Positions 34,987 to 44,381 of a stretch of 64,000 nucleotides of DNA are shown one piece after another. The stretch comes from Rhodoplanes sp. GTDB lineage: Bacteria; Pseudomonadota; Alphaproteobacteria; Rhizobiales; Xanthobacteraceae. The position numbers and the translations under genes were made by a program. The stretch is taken from the NCBI RefSeq assembly GCF_013377085.1, contig NZ_JACAAX010000008.1:87365-151364 (forward strand), given 5' to 3'. Every line of letters starts with the position of its first letter. The first letter of the stretch is position 1. A model generated the notes under the pieces. That model did no database searches and was not told where the DNA came from. It saw nothing but the letters and a program-made list of their open reading frames with translations.

Positions 34987-36216
34987 CTACTTCACCAGCG
35001 CGCAGCCGCCGTCGGCGAGCGGCCGGAAGGCTTCCGAGGCCGGGATGGTGGCGATGACCTTGTGGTAGTCCCACGGGCCCTTGCTCTCCTCCGGCTTCTT
35101 CACCTCGACCAGCATCACGTCGTGGATCTTTCGTCCGTCGGCCCGGATCGTGCCCTTGCCGAACAGCTTGTCGTCGGTCGGCATCTCCTTCATCTTCTCG
35201 ACCACCTTGGCGCCGTCGGCGTCCGAGCCGAGCGCGTGCACGGCCTTGAGATAATGCATCACGGCCGAGTAGACGCCGGCCTGCACCATGCTCGGATAGT
35301 TGCCCTTGTTGGCCGCCGAGAACTCCTTGGCGAAGGCCCGGTTGGCATCGCTCGTGTCCCAGTACCAGGCTTCCGTGAAGGTGAGGCCCTGCGCCGTCTT
35401 CAGCCCGAGCGCATGCACGTCGGTGATGAACACCAGGAGCCCGGCGAGCTTCTGGCCGCCCTGGACGATGCCGAACTCGGACGCCTGCTTGATCGAGTTG
35501 ATGGTGTCGGCGCCGGCATTGGCGAGCCCGATCACCTGCGCCTTCGAGCCCTGCGCCTGCAGCAGGAAGGACGAGAAGTCCTGCGCCGGGAACGGATGGC
35601 GCACCTTGCCCAGCACCTTGCCGCCCATCTGCTCGACCACCGCCGCCGTGTCGCGCTCCAGCGCATGGCCGAAGGCGTAGTCGGCGGTGAGGAAGAACCA
35701 GGTCTTGCCGCCCTGCTTGACCAGCGCCGACCCGGTGCCGTGGGCGAGCGCCCAGGTGTCGTAGGTCCAATGTATCAAATTGGGCGAGCAGGCCGAGCCG
35801 GTGAGGTCGGAGGCGCCGGCGCCGGAGTTGAGGAAGACCTTGTTCTTCTCGCGGGTGATCTGATTGATGGCGAGCGCCACCGAGGAGGTCGGCACGTCGA
35901 CGATCACGTCGACCTGCTCGACGTCGTACCAGCGCCGCGCCACGCCCGAGCCGATATCCGGCTTGTTCTGGTGATCGGCGAACACCACCTCGATCTTGTC
36001 GAAGCATTTTTGCGCCTTGCAGAAATCCTCGACGGCCTTCTTCGCCGCGAACACCGAGCCCTGCCCCGACAGGTCCGCATAGGTGCCGGACTGGTCGTTC
36101 ATCACGCCGATCTTGATCGTCCCGTCGGTGTACTGGGCACTCGCCTGACCGGCTGTCCCGACGCACAGCGCCGCGACCGCGAGACTTCCGAGCAACATCT
36201 GCTTCATGTGCGTCAT
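34987..36216 (-). CDS. livK: branched-chain amino acid-type ABC transporter substrate-binding protein
   Basis: A 409-residue periplasmic protein with signal peptide (MKQMLLGSLAVAALCVGTAG, cleavage after QASA) and a type I periplasmic binding fold: IKIGVMNDQSGTYADLSGQG, SSVALAINQITREKNKVFLN, TADYAFGHALERDTA. Ligand specificity within the branched-chain/aromatic/amide family cannot be read. GGAGG lies five to six bases before the ATG at 36216; a second ATG two codons later is possible. It lies downstream of livF and upstream of livH. Confidence 0.92.
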   Translation of the reverse strand: MTHMKQMLLGSLAVAALCVGTAGQASAQYTDGTIKIGVMNDQSGTYADLSGQGSVFAAKKAVEDFCKAQKCFDKIEVVFADHQNKPDIGSGVARRWYDVEQVDVIVDVPTSSVALAINQITREKNKVFLNSGAGASDLTGSACSPNLIHWTYDTWALAHGTGSALVKQGGKTWFFLTADYAFGHALERDTAAVVEQMGGKVLGKVRHPFPAQDFSSFLLQAQGSKAQVIGLANAGADTINSIKQASEFGIVQGGQKLAGLLVFITDVHALGLKTAQGLTFTEAWYWDTSDANRAFAKEFSAANKGNYPSMVQAGVYSAVMHYLKAVHALGSDADGAKVVEKMKEMPTDDKLFGKGTIRADGRKIHDVMLVEVKKPEESKGPWDYHKVIATIPASEAFRPLADGGCALVK

Positions 36217-36270
36217 CTGCTTCCTCCGGATTTTTTCTCGAGCTTGCAATGGACGGGGTGAGATGCGCCG

Positions 36271-36967
<697 letters not shown>

Positions 36968-36975
<8 letters not shown>

Positions 36976-37723
36976 GGCCCGTCCCCATATAGGCCTCGAC
37001 CACGGCGGGATCGCTCGACACCTCGGCATACGAGCCTTCGGCGAGGATCTCGCCGCGGGCCAGCACGGTGATGCGGTCGGAGAGGTCGGCGACCACCGAG
37101 AGATTGTGCTCGACCATCAGGACGGTGCGGTTCTTGGCGACGCGCTGGATCAGGTCGGAGATGCGCTGGATGTCCTCGCGGCCCATGCCGGCCATCGGCT
37201 CGTCGAGCAGCAGCATCTCGGGGTCGAGCGCCAGCGTCGTCGCGATCTCCAGCGCGCGCTTGCGCCCATAAGGCAGCTCCACCGCCTGCAGATGCGCGTA
37301 GGACTGCACGCCGACCTGCTCGAGCAGATCCATGGCGCGGTCGTTCAGCACCTCGACGGAGCGCTCCGGCCGCCAGAAATGATAGGATGTGCCGAGCCGA
37401 CGCTGCAGTGCCACCCGCACGTTCTCCAGCACGGTGAGGTGCGGAAAGACCGCGGAGATTTGGAACGAGCGCACCAAGCCCATGCGGGCGATCTCGTGCG
37501 GCTTCGCCGCCGTGATGTCGCGGCCGTTGTAGAGGATCTTTCCGGTGGTCGGCTGCAGGAACTTGGTGATCAGGTTGAAGCAGGTGGTCTTGCCGGCCCC
37601 GTTCGGGCCGATCAGGGCGTGGATGGTGCCGCGCCTGACCTTCAGGCGGACATTGTTGACGGCCCGAAAGCCCTTGAATTCCTTTGTGAGACCATCCGTC
37701 TCGATGACGTTCTCAGCCGCCAT
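36968..37723 (-). CDS. livG: branched-chain amino acid ABC transporter ATP-binding protein LivG
   Basis: A 251-residue ATPase with Walker A GPNGAGKTTCFNLITKFLQP, the LivG-typical MGLVRSFQISAVFPHLTVLE segment, the signature-region variant ELPYGRKRALEIATTLALDP and Walker B LLLDEPMAGMGRED. It is first gene of the operon livG-livF-livK-livH-livM. The start MAAENVIETDG is chosen because the upstream 32 codons are not family-like. Confidence 0.94.
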
Positions 37724-38270
37724 GGAGGCCGACCCGGTCCCTGGCTGTCGCGCGCCCCTCCGCGCCCCGGCATCCCCGTGCCTGCAAGCATGCGCATCTG
37801 GTCGCGGCCACGAAGGCACCGCGTGCGGGATATAGCTCCACTATCCGGCGAAACGTCACGCCGCGTCTCCTCCCGAAAGGCCGGACGGTCTGGCGCGTCG
37901 CGCTGCCGTCTTCGTGTTGTGGTTGGCGCGTCCTCTGCGGGCCGCGCTGCCGCTTGGCGATGGGCGCGGAAGCCGAAAAGCTCGCCGTGACCTTGCATCG
38001 CGGCGGCAGTCTAGCAGAGGTCGAAGCCTTGGCGAGGCGTAATTTCGTCGTATGTCACGCTATCCGCGAGGTTAATCTCCGGGCATGGATCCGGGTCGAG
38101 GGCCCGACGATCGGGCTTGCCTCGGGACACCCGTCTGACGCACACCTTGGTCTCTCGTCCGCCGGCACCCCCACCCTGCCCGAGCCGGCCAAAAACACCC
38201 CCGACGCGAGTGCGCGCGAGGTGCCGCGAGGCGGACGCTGTCTTGTGGGCCCGTGGCCCGGGGAAGGATC
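37724..38270. other. 547-bp divergent intergenic region
   Basis: This lies between livG (minus) and npdG (plus). It should carry promoters for both units, but no convincing promoter, operator or gene was recognised. Open frames here are shadows. Confidence 0.4.
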
Positions 38271-38951
38271 ATGACGGAAAGCCTGTCCATCTGCGTCGTC
38301 GGCGGCACCGGAGCCGAAGGTAGCGGCCTCGCGCTGCGCTGGGCCCGTGCCGGCCATCGGGTCACCATCGGGTCGCGCGACCCGGCCAAGGCCGAGGCGG
38401 CGGCGACCGAGCTCAATGCCCGGCTCGGCCGGCCGCTGATCGGCTCGGCGGCGAGCCGCGCCGCGGTCGAGGGCGCCGACGTCGTGGTGCTGACCGTGCC
38501 GTTCGCCGCCCAGATGCCGACCGTCGAAGGCCTGAAGGACGTGCTGGCGGGAAAGATTCTCATCGACGTCACGGTGCCGCTGGTGCCGCCCAAGGTGTCG
38601 CGGGTACAGCTCCCGCCGACCGACTCCTGCGTGGTCGCCGTGCAGGCCGCCCTCGGCGACGGCGTGCGGGTGGTGTCGGCGTTCCAGAACGTCTCGGCCC
38701 ACAAGCTGAAGGATCCCGACAAGGCGATCGACTGCGACGTGCTGGTGACGGGCGACGATAAGGCGGCCCGCGCGGTGGCGATCCGGCTCGCCGGCGACGC
38801 TGGCCTGCGCGGCATCGATGCCGGCCCGCTCGCCAATTCGGTGGTCGCCGAGAGCCTCACCTCGGTGCTGATCTGGATCAACCGCACCTACAAGCTCCCG
38901 GACGCCGGCCTCCGCATCACCGGCATCGGCGAGACGCCGGCGGCGGGCTGA
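38271..38951 (+). CDS. npdG: NADPH-dependent F420 reductase-like protein (NpdG family)
   Basis: A 226-residue Rossmann protein: LSICVVGGTGAEGSGLALRW, RVTIGSRDPAKAEAAATELN, then ADVVVLTVPFAAQMPTVEGL. This matches the NpdG/F420H2:NADP oxidoreductase family, which transfers hydride between F420 and NADP. In proteobacteria the true cofactor of such homologues is often unknown, and no F420-biosynthesis gene is in the window. GGGGAAGG sits three bases before the ATG. It stands alone, converging on the DUF1007 gene. Confidence 0.8.
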   Translation: MTESLSICVVGGTGAEGSGLALRWARAGHRVTIGSRDPAKAEAAATELNARLGRPLIGSAASRAAVEGADVVVLTVPFAAQMPTVEGLKDVLAGKILIDVTVPLVPPKVSRVQLPPTDSCVVAVQAALGDGVRVVSAFQNVSAHKLKDPDKAIDCDVLVTGDDKAARAVAIRLAGDAGLRGIDAGPLANSVVAESLTSVLIWINRTYKLPDAGLRITGIGETPAAG

Positions 38952-38971
38952 GCCGGCGTTCCAATGTTGCC

Positions 38972-39014
38972 GTCATTCCGGGACGCGCGCGTTTGCGTGC
39001 GAACCCGGAATGAC
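38972..39014. terminator. long hairpin between convergent genes
   Basis: GTCATTCCGGG and CCCGGAATGAC form 11-bp perfect outer arms around a GC-rich core. Located between npdG and the DUF1007 gene, which converge. A related CCGGG/CCCGG hairpin occurs at 55412-55447. It probably ends both transcripts, though no U-tract is visible. Confidence 0.5.
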
Positions 39015-39079
39015 CAAACAGCGGCGCGGCTCCCGACGGCCGCGCCTCGCAGAATGCGACCCGAGTGCCCGGGCCGATC

Positions 39080-39724
39080 TCAGGGACACCTGACCTGAAT
39101 CTTGTTGGCGAAGGTCTCGCCATAGGTATCCGACGGGTCGAGCGGGTTCGCATCGAGCTGGCTCAGCCGCCGCTGTTCCGCCGACGTCGGCTCGTGCGGA
39201 AGCTCGACGACGAGCTGACAACCCTGCGGCGCCCCGACCAGCGTGACCGGCCTGCCTTTGGCGAACTCGAAGTCGACGAAGATGGTCGGATCGTAGATGT
39301 CGATCGCCATCGTTTTCGCCGAGACAGGCGCCTTCAGCGGCAGCGTGAAATGCAGCGTCAGGCCCGGGTCCTTGTATTCGAGCCAATAGTCGATCGGATC
39401 CGAAAACGCCACCTTATTGCCGTCGGCCTTCGCATAGGTGAAGAAGTCGTATTCCTTCAACGACGTGATGTTCACCTCGGCGAGCGAGCTCAATTCCTGG
39501 CGCGTATAGGCCCCTTTCTTGGCGTGCGGAATGCCTTGCAGAGCATAGGCCGAAAACATGTCGTCGAACGTCCACACGTGACGGATGCCGGTCATCCGCC
39601 CGTCGGCCGTGTACAGGACATCGCTGTGAAACGTCACCCACACGTGCGGATGCGCGCCGGCGACCACCACGGACCGCAAGAGCAGAAACAACCCCACACA
39701 AGCAATCGCGCCGATCCGTCTCAT
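39080..39724 (-). CDS. secreted DUF1007 family protein
   Basis: A 214-residue protein with a signal peptide (IGAIACVGLFLLLRSVVVAG) followed by AHPHVWVTFHSDVLYTADGR, the His-rich N-terminus characteristic of DUF1007, and HVWTFDDMFSAYALQG, then YDFFTYAKADG. Family members are periplasmic and frequently accompany nickel/cobalt transporters, where the His residues may bind metal. No rcnA-like permease is adjacent here. A fragment of a transketolase-type gene lies just upstream. Confidence 0.88.
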   Translation of the reverse strand: MRRIGAIACVGLFLLLRSVVVAGAHPHVWVTFHSDVLYTADGRMTGIRHVWTFDDMFSAYALQGIPHAKKGAYTRQELSSLAEVNITSLKEYDFFTYAKADGNKVAFSDPIDYWLEYKDPGLTLHFTLPLKAPVSAKTMAIDIYDPTIFVDFEFAKGRPVTLVGAPQGCQLVVELPHEPTSAEQRRLSQLDANPLDPSDTYGETFANKIQVRCP

Positions 39725-39788
39725 GCCCGCCCGCGCCTCGTTCGCGCCGAGCTTTGTTCGACGAGTGCGGCAGGACGGCGGCGCCGTT

Positions 39789-39898
39789 CGCGATCGCCTG
39801 GGCGGCGGCCACGATGGCGTCGGCGTCGATGCCGTAGGGGCGATAGAGGTCGGGCAGCGAGCCGGTCTGGCCGAAATGCTCGACCCCGAGCGGCCGGG
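39789..39898 (-). pseudogene. 110-bp displaced fragment of the transketolase-type gene 3' end
   Basis: This matches 44418-44527 in the same orientation at 107 of 110 bases. In frame it reads RPLGVEHFGQTGSLPDLYRP then YGIDADAIVAAAQAIA, then diverges into unrelated sequence 12 codons before the true gene end. It cannot encode a functional protein. It lies between the AraC-type stop and the DUF1007 start. Confidence 0.88.
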
Positions 39899-39912
39899 CG
39901 GGCGGCCCGTGG

Positions 39913-41019
39913 TCACGCCAGACCGGCGAGCCACTCCTCGTGGAGGCGGTCGCCGACGCGCGGATCGAGCGAAGACCGGTCGCGGCGCGCGATCGGCGGC
40001 GCGGCGCGACGGATCTCCGTCGGCGTCCGACCGAAGCGTTGCTTGAAGGCCCGGGCGAAGTGGGTCGGATCGGAAAAGCCCCAGGCCCAGGCGATCTCGG
40101 CGACCTGGCGACGGGCCTGCTTTGCCGAGACCAGATCCGTCAGGCAGCGGCGCAGCCGCTGCTCGCGGATGTACTCGGCGATGCCGCCGATCGGAGCGAA
40201 CAGGCGATAGAGCCGCGCCCGCGAGATGCCGAGCGCGGCCGCGATCATGTCGGGCCCGAGCGTTTGCGCCGCGAGATGGGCCCTGATGAAGTTCTGCACC
40301 CGCAGGAGCTCGGCCTTGCCCAGCGCCTCGGGGACGTCGCCGCCGTCGTGGGCGACGCCATTGAAGGCAAGCGCGATCAGCTCGATCAGCGCCGCCGCCG
40401 CGGCGCTCGCTTGCGTCGGCGAAAGCTGCGCGGCCGACTGGTAGAGCGAGAGCAGATAGGTCGCGAGCAGTCGGCCGGTGCCGCTCACCGGATCGACGGT
40501 GGCGCCGTTGAGCGAATCCGGTCGGGCCAGCAGCGGTGCCAGCCGTCGCCGCGGGATGAAGACCGAGACGAGGTCGAAGGTGGAGTTGACCGTGTCCATG
40601 ACGTCGGCGAGATCGAAGGCGATCACCTGTCCGGTCGGAAACGACAGGGCCCTGCGGCCGAACGCCATGTCGATCGTGCCATCGACCAGCACCTGGATCA
40701 TGTAGTTGTCGATCGAGTCGTGCGCGACACGGAGCGGCCGGCGATCGAACTTCTGCGCGCTCGCAGCGCAGCGCGACAGCACGATGTCGTCGACGAGGTA
40801 GCTTTCCGCCCAGCCGTCGAAGTGCGCCTCGTCGCCCGAGCGCAGCAGGTCGACCTCGAGAAACACGCCGATGCTCTCCCGCCAAGCGGCGAACCGCTCG
40901 GGCGGCGGCAGGTCCGCGGTGTCGAACAGCGAGACCGGCAGCTTCGAGGCGGCCCGCCGCGCCTTGGCGTCGATACGCTGGTTCGATTGAATGAGACGGA
41001 TGTCCAAGCCTCTCCCCAT
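39913..41019 (-). CDS. AraC-family transcriptional regulator
   Basis: A 368-residue protein with an AraC-binding-like N-terminal domain (RFAAWRESIGVFLEVDLLRS, LSFPTGQVIAFDLADVMDT) and a C-terminal double helix-turn-helix: LGISRARLYRLFAPIGG and IREQRLRRCLTDLVS, then AWAWGFSDPTHFARAFKQRF. It is divergently transcribed from the autotransporter with 149 bp between them, so it is the obvious candidate regulator of that gene (inference). The ATG at 41019 is chosen over an upstream in-frame start in Pro/Arg-rich sequence. Confidence 0.9.
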   Translation of the reverse strand: MGRGLDIRLIQSNQRIDAKARRAASKLPVSLFDTADLPPPERFAAWRESIGVFLEVDLLRSGDEAHFDGWAESYLVDDIVLSRCAASAQKFDRRPLRVAHDSIDNYMIQVLVDGTIDMAFGRRALSFPTGQVIAFDLADVMDTVNSTFDLVSVFIPRRRLAPLLARPDSLNGATVDPVSGTGRLLATYLLSLYQSAAQLSPTQASAAAAALIELIALAFNGVAHDGGDVPEALGKAELLRVQNFIRAHLAAQTLGPDMIAAALGISRARLYRLFAPIGGIAEYIREQRLRRCLTDLVSAKQARRQVAEIAWAWGFSDPTHFARAFKQRFGRTPTEIRRAAPPIARRDRSSLDPRVGDRLHEEWLAGLA

Positions 41020-41083
41020 GACCTGTCGGCCGCGAATTGATAGCCCATAAGCGGCTGCCATTGCACTTTCAATCGGCGGCACC

Positions 41084-41139
41084 CGCGTCGCCGCCTCCGC
41101 CCCCCATCCCCCGATCCGGGCGGCGGGAGCGGCGACGCG
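41084..41139. promoter_or_regulatory. inverted repeat in the AraC/autotransporter intergenic region
   Basis: CGCGTCGCCGC (41084-41094) and GCGGCGACGCG (41129-41139) are perfect 11-bp complementary arms 34 bp apart. They could be regulator half-sites or a leader hairpin for the autotransporter mRNA. Confidence 0.4.
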
Positions 41140-41168
41140 ATTTCGATGGACTTGGGGTGGGAGGCACC

Positions 41169-44100
41169 ATGCGTGGTTCGATCCGGACGGCTGCTCATCG
41201 GCGCCTCTTGCTGTCGGCCGTCGCGACACTCGTCGTGGCGGACGCGTCCGATGTCTTCGCGCAGGGCGTGCCGGGCGATCCGGCGAGCTTCGCCGCGACA
41301 CAGCAATATCAGAACCAGTGGGGTCTCGCCCTCATCCACGCCGCCGACGCCTATGCGCGCGGCTACACCGGCGCCGGCGTCACGGTCGCGGTCTCCGACA
41401 CCGGGTTCACCAGCACGGTTCCGGGCTTCGCCGCCAAGATCGATCCGCGCAGCACCAATTTTGTCGTGTCCGCGGCGGGCGCCGCCTACAACCCTGCCGA
41501 CACCGGCGATCTCGAATCGCACGGCACCCATGTGGCCGGCATCGTCGCGGCGCCTTACGATCCGGCCAATCCCAACTCCATGTACGGCGTCGCCTACAAC
41601 GCCGGCATCGTCGTCCTGCGCAGCCTCGGGACCACAGCCGAGGAGGTCGGCAATGCGTCCGTCGCGGCGCTCGACCACTTCACTTCGCTCTCCAACGTGA
41701 CGATCTACAATGCGAGCTACGGTCCGAACATTGGCACCGCCGCCGGTCTCAAGACGTGGCCGGCCACGACGATCGATGCGGACGAGGCAGCCGCGGTCGG
41801 GCGGGCGCTCGCGGCCGGAAAGATCGTCGTCGCGGCGACCGGCAATGATCGGGATACCAATCCGGTCGCCGGCCGCAATCCGAACGGCATCGCGCTCTAC
41901 CCGTTCATCCAGCCGGCCAATGCCGGCGCCGGGGCCTATGTCGACGGCGGCAATCGGAATGATTTTTCCGCGCTGCTCGGCCAATCGGGCCGCGTGGTGG
42001 CGGTGACGTCGGTCGACGAGAACAAGTCGATCGCGTCCTATGCCAACATGTGCGGCGTCACGGCGAGCTGGTGCGTCGCTGCGCCCGGCGGCGACCAGCC
42101 GGGCGGGACGGCCGGAATTCTCTCCACCGTGCCGACGTCGGTCAGCGCCAGCGGCTACGCGTACAAGAGCGGCACGTCGATGGCGGCGCCGACCGTGTCG
42201 GGCGCGCTCGCGGTTCTGGCCGGGGCCTTCCCGGGCTATTCGGCGGCCGATCTCGTCAATCTCCTGTTCGCGACGACCGAGGATCTCGGCGCCGCCGGCC
42301 TCGATGCGGTCTACGGCTATGGCATGATCCGGCTCGACCGGGCGACCGACGGGCCGACCACGCTCGCCCCCGGCAGCACCGTCAACGTCGCGGCGCAGAC
42401 CTCGACCTATTGGAGCCGGCCGCTCACCGCCGGCAGCTTCACCAAGACCGGCGACGGATCGCTGATCGTCGCCGGCAAGACGACGGCGACGGGCGACGTC
42501 GTCGTGGCGGGCGGCGCGCTCGCCGTCGACGGCACGCTGACGCTCGGCACCGTGATGACGGTCCAGCAGGCCGGCACGCTCGCCGGGTTCGGCACGGTGG
42601 CCGGCACCGTCACCATCGCCGGCACGCTCGCGGCCGGCGCGTTGCCGAACTATTCCGATCTCATCGCCAACAATGGCGGCGTGCTGCCGGCCGGAACGCC
42701 GCTCACCGGCTCCTCGCCCGGCATGCTGACCTTTTCCGGCAATGTCTGGCAGACCGCCACGGCGGTGACGCGACTCGACGTCGACGGCACCCTGATCGTG
42801 CCGGGCGGCCCCGGCACCTGGGACCGCATCGTCGTCACCGGCGCCGGCCATACATTCACGGTCGGCGGCACGCTGGCGCCGGTCATGCGCGACATTCCGG
42901 GCGGGACCAACACCTACACGGCGTCGCTCGGGGCGCGCTTCGCCTATCTGACGGCCGAGGACGGCGCCAGCGTCGCCGGCTCGTACACGAGTCTCACGCA
43001 GCCGACCGCCGGGCTCGCCGCCGCCACGCGCTACGACGTGCTCTATTCGTCGACCGCGCTGTCGCTGGTGGTGACGCCGCAAACGTTCCGCGGGCTCGCC
43101 GGCACCACCAACCAGCAGGCCGTGGAATCGGTGCTCGACGTCAGGCGTCCGGATGCCGGCGTGCGCCCGTCCGACCGCGCGAAAACCATCTATGACGCGC
43201 TTTATCTGCAGACCACCACGGCGGGCTACACCGGGTTGATCGACCAGATGACCGGGCAAGGGCAGCCGGCCGCGGTCGCCGCCGTCATGGGCTCGTTTGC
43301 CGCCTTCGGAAACGCCATCGCGGACCGCCAGATGTTTTGGGGGTCGGGCGGCGCGGCCGTCCAATCGTCGTTCGCGCCGAATTTCGCGCTCGGCTATGCC
43401 GGCCGCGAGCCTACCGTAGAGGCTCGCCTGACCGAGACGCCGCTGGCGGCGTTCGCGTCGGCCGGGGCGAACGAGGCACCCGCCGGTCCGGCCAGCGCTT
43501 CCGCCTGGACCACCTGGGGCCAGGCCTTCGGCCGCACCGCCCGGGTCGGCGATTCCGGCGGCCTGCCGGGCAGCAAGAGCAATGGCGGCGGCGGCATCGC
43601 CGGAGCCGATCGGCTGTTCGCCCCCGATTTCCTCGCCGGCGGCGCCTTCGGGTTCACGCGCACAACCAGCGACAGCGCCGGCACGGTCGGCTCGTCCGAC
43701 ACATATGCGGGCGCCACCTATGCCAGCTACACGCCCGGACGCTTCGTGTTCGACGGCCGGCTGGCGGCCGCCGTCACCACGCAATCGAGCTTCCGCACCG
43801 TCGCCTCGGTCGCCACCGCCGGAAAGACCGACGGCGTCGGCGCGCTCGCGGCCGGCGAGGCCGGCTACAAGCTCGCGGCCGACCGGTTCACGGTCATGCC
43901 CTATGTCGGGCTCGTGGCCCAGACGTTCCGCCGCGACGGATTCAGCGAGACCGGCACGTTCGGCCTCACCTATCCGCGCCAAACCTTCACCAAGGTGACC
44001 TCGACGGTCGGCGCCGCGGCCACGATCGTTTTCACCGCCCCGGACGGCGCCCACTACCGGCCGGAGCTGCGACTCGGTTGGGGCCACGATTTTCGCGACG

Positions 44101-44303
44101 ACGCGCTGACCACCCAGGCCGCGCTGCTCGACACGCCCTTCGTCGTCTCCGGTGCCGATCCCGGCCGCGACGCCCTGGTGACGCGGCTCGCCGTGACCGG
44201 CTGGCGCAGCGACGCGCTGCGGGTCTACGCCGCCTACGACGGCGAGTTCCGCCGCAATGCCAGCGCGCATCAGCTCACCGGCGGCCTGCGCGTGACGTGG
44301 TGA
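41169..44303 (+). CDS. subtilisin-like (S8) serine protease autotransporter
   Basis: A 1044-residue type V secreted protein. The signal peptide (RRLLLSAVATLVVADASDVF, ending AQ) is followed by a peptidase S8 domain with catalytic Asp77 in VSDTGF, His118 in SHGTHVAG and Ser337 in SGTSMAAPTVSG. A passenger stalk with the transport-repeat pattern GDGSLIVAGKTTATGDVVVA follows near residue 430, and the last 250 or so residues form the autotransporter beta-barrel, ending in the aromatic-terminated strand GGLRVTW. GGGAGG precedes the ATG. It should display or release a protease at the cell surface. It sits between 110-bp direct repeats. Confidence 0.93.
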   Translation: MRGSIRTAAHRRLLLSAVATLVVADASDVFAQGVPGDPASFAATQQYQNQWGLALIHAADAYARGYTGAGVTVAVSDTGFTSTVPGFAAKIDPRSTNFVVSAAGAAYNPADTGDLESHGTHVAGIVAAPYDPANPNSMYGVAYNAGIVVLRSLGTTAEEVGNASVAALDHFTSLSNVTIYNASYGPNIGTAAGLKTWPATTIDADEAAAVGRALAAGKIVVAATGNDRDTNPVAGRNPNGIALYPFIQPANAGAGAYVDGGNRNDFSALLGQSGRVVAVTSVDENKSIASYANMCGVTASWCVAAPGGDQPGGTAGILSTVPTSVSASGYAYKSGTSMAAPTVSGALAVLAGAFPGYSAADLVNLLFATTEDLGAAGLDAVYGYGMIRLDRATDGPTTLAPGSTVNVAAQTSTYWSRPLTAGSFTKTGDGSLIVAGKTTATGDVVVAGGALAVDGTLTLGTVMTVQQAGTLAGFGTVAGTVTIAGTLAAGALPNYSDLIANNGGVLPAGTPLTGSSPGMLTFSGNVWQTATAVTRLDVDGTLIVPGGPGTWDRIVVTGAGHTFTVGGTLAPVMRDIPGGTNTYTASLGARFAYLTAEDGASVAGSYTSLTQPTAGLAAATRYDVLYSSTALSLVVTPQTFRGLAGTTNQQAVESVLDVRRPDAGVRPSDRAKTIYDALYLQTTTAGYTGLIDQMTGQGQPAAVAAVMGSFAAFGNAIADRQMFWGSGGAAVQSSFAPNFALGYAGREPTVEARLTETPLAAFASAGANEAPAGPASASAWTTWGQAFGRTARVGDSGGLPGSKSNGGGGIAGADRLFAPDFLAGGAFGFTRTTSDSAGTVGSSDTYAGATYASYTPGRFVFDGRLAAAVTTQSSFRTVASVATAGKTDGVGALAAGEAGYKLAADRFTVMPYVGLVAQTFRRDGFSETGTFGLTYPRQTFTKVTSTVGAAATIVFTAPDGAHYRPELRLGWGHDFRDDALTTQAALLDTPFVVSGADPGRDALVTRLAVTGWRSDALRVYAAYDGEFRRNASAHQLTGGLRVTW

Positions 44304-44328
44304 GGTGCGGGCGACGTGAGACGCGGCC

Positions 44329-44360
44329 GACCGGGACGGAGCGCTGTCCCGGTCTTTCTC
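44329..44360 (+). terminator. Rho-independent terminator of the autotransporter gene
   Basis: GACCGGGAC-8 nt-GTCCCGGTC gives a 9-bp perfect stem immediately followed by TTTCTC, 25 bp after the stop. It also lies 22 bp beyond the 3' end of the convergent transketolase-type gene. Confidence 0.7.
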
Positions 44361-44381
44361 TCGCGACGCCGAGCCCGTCCG

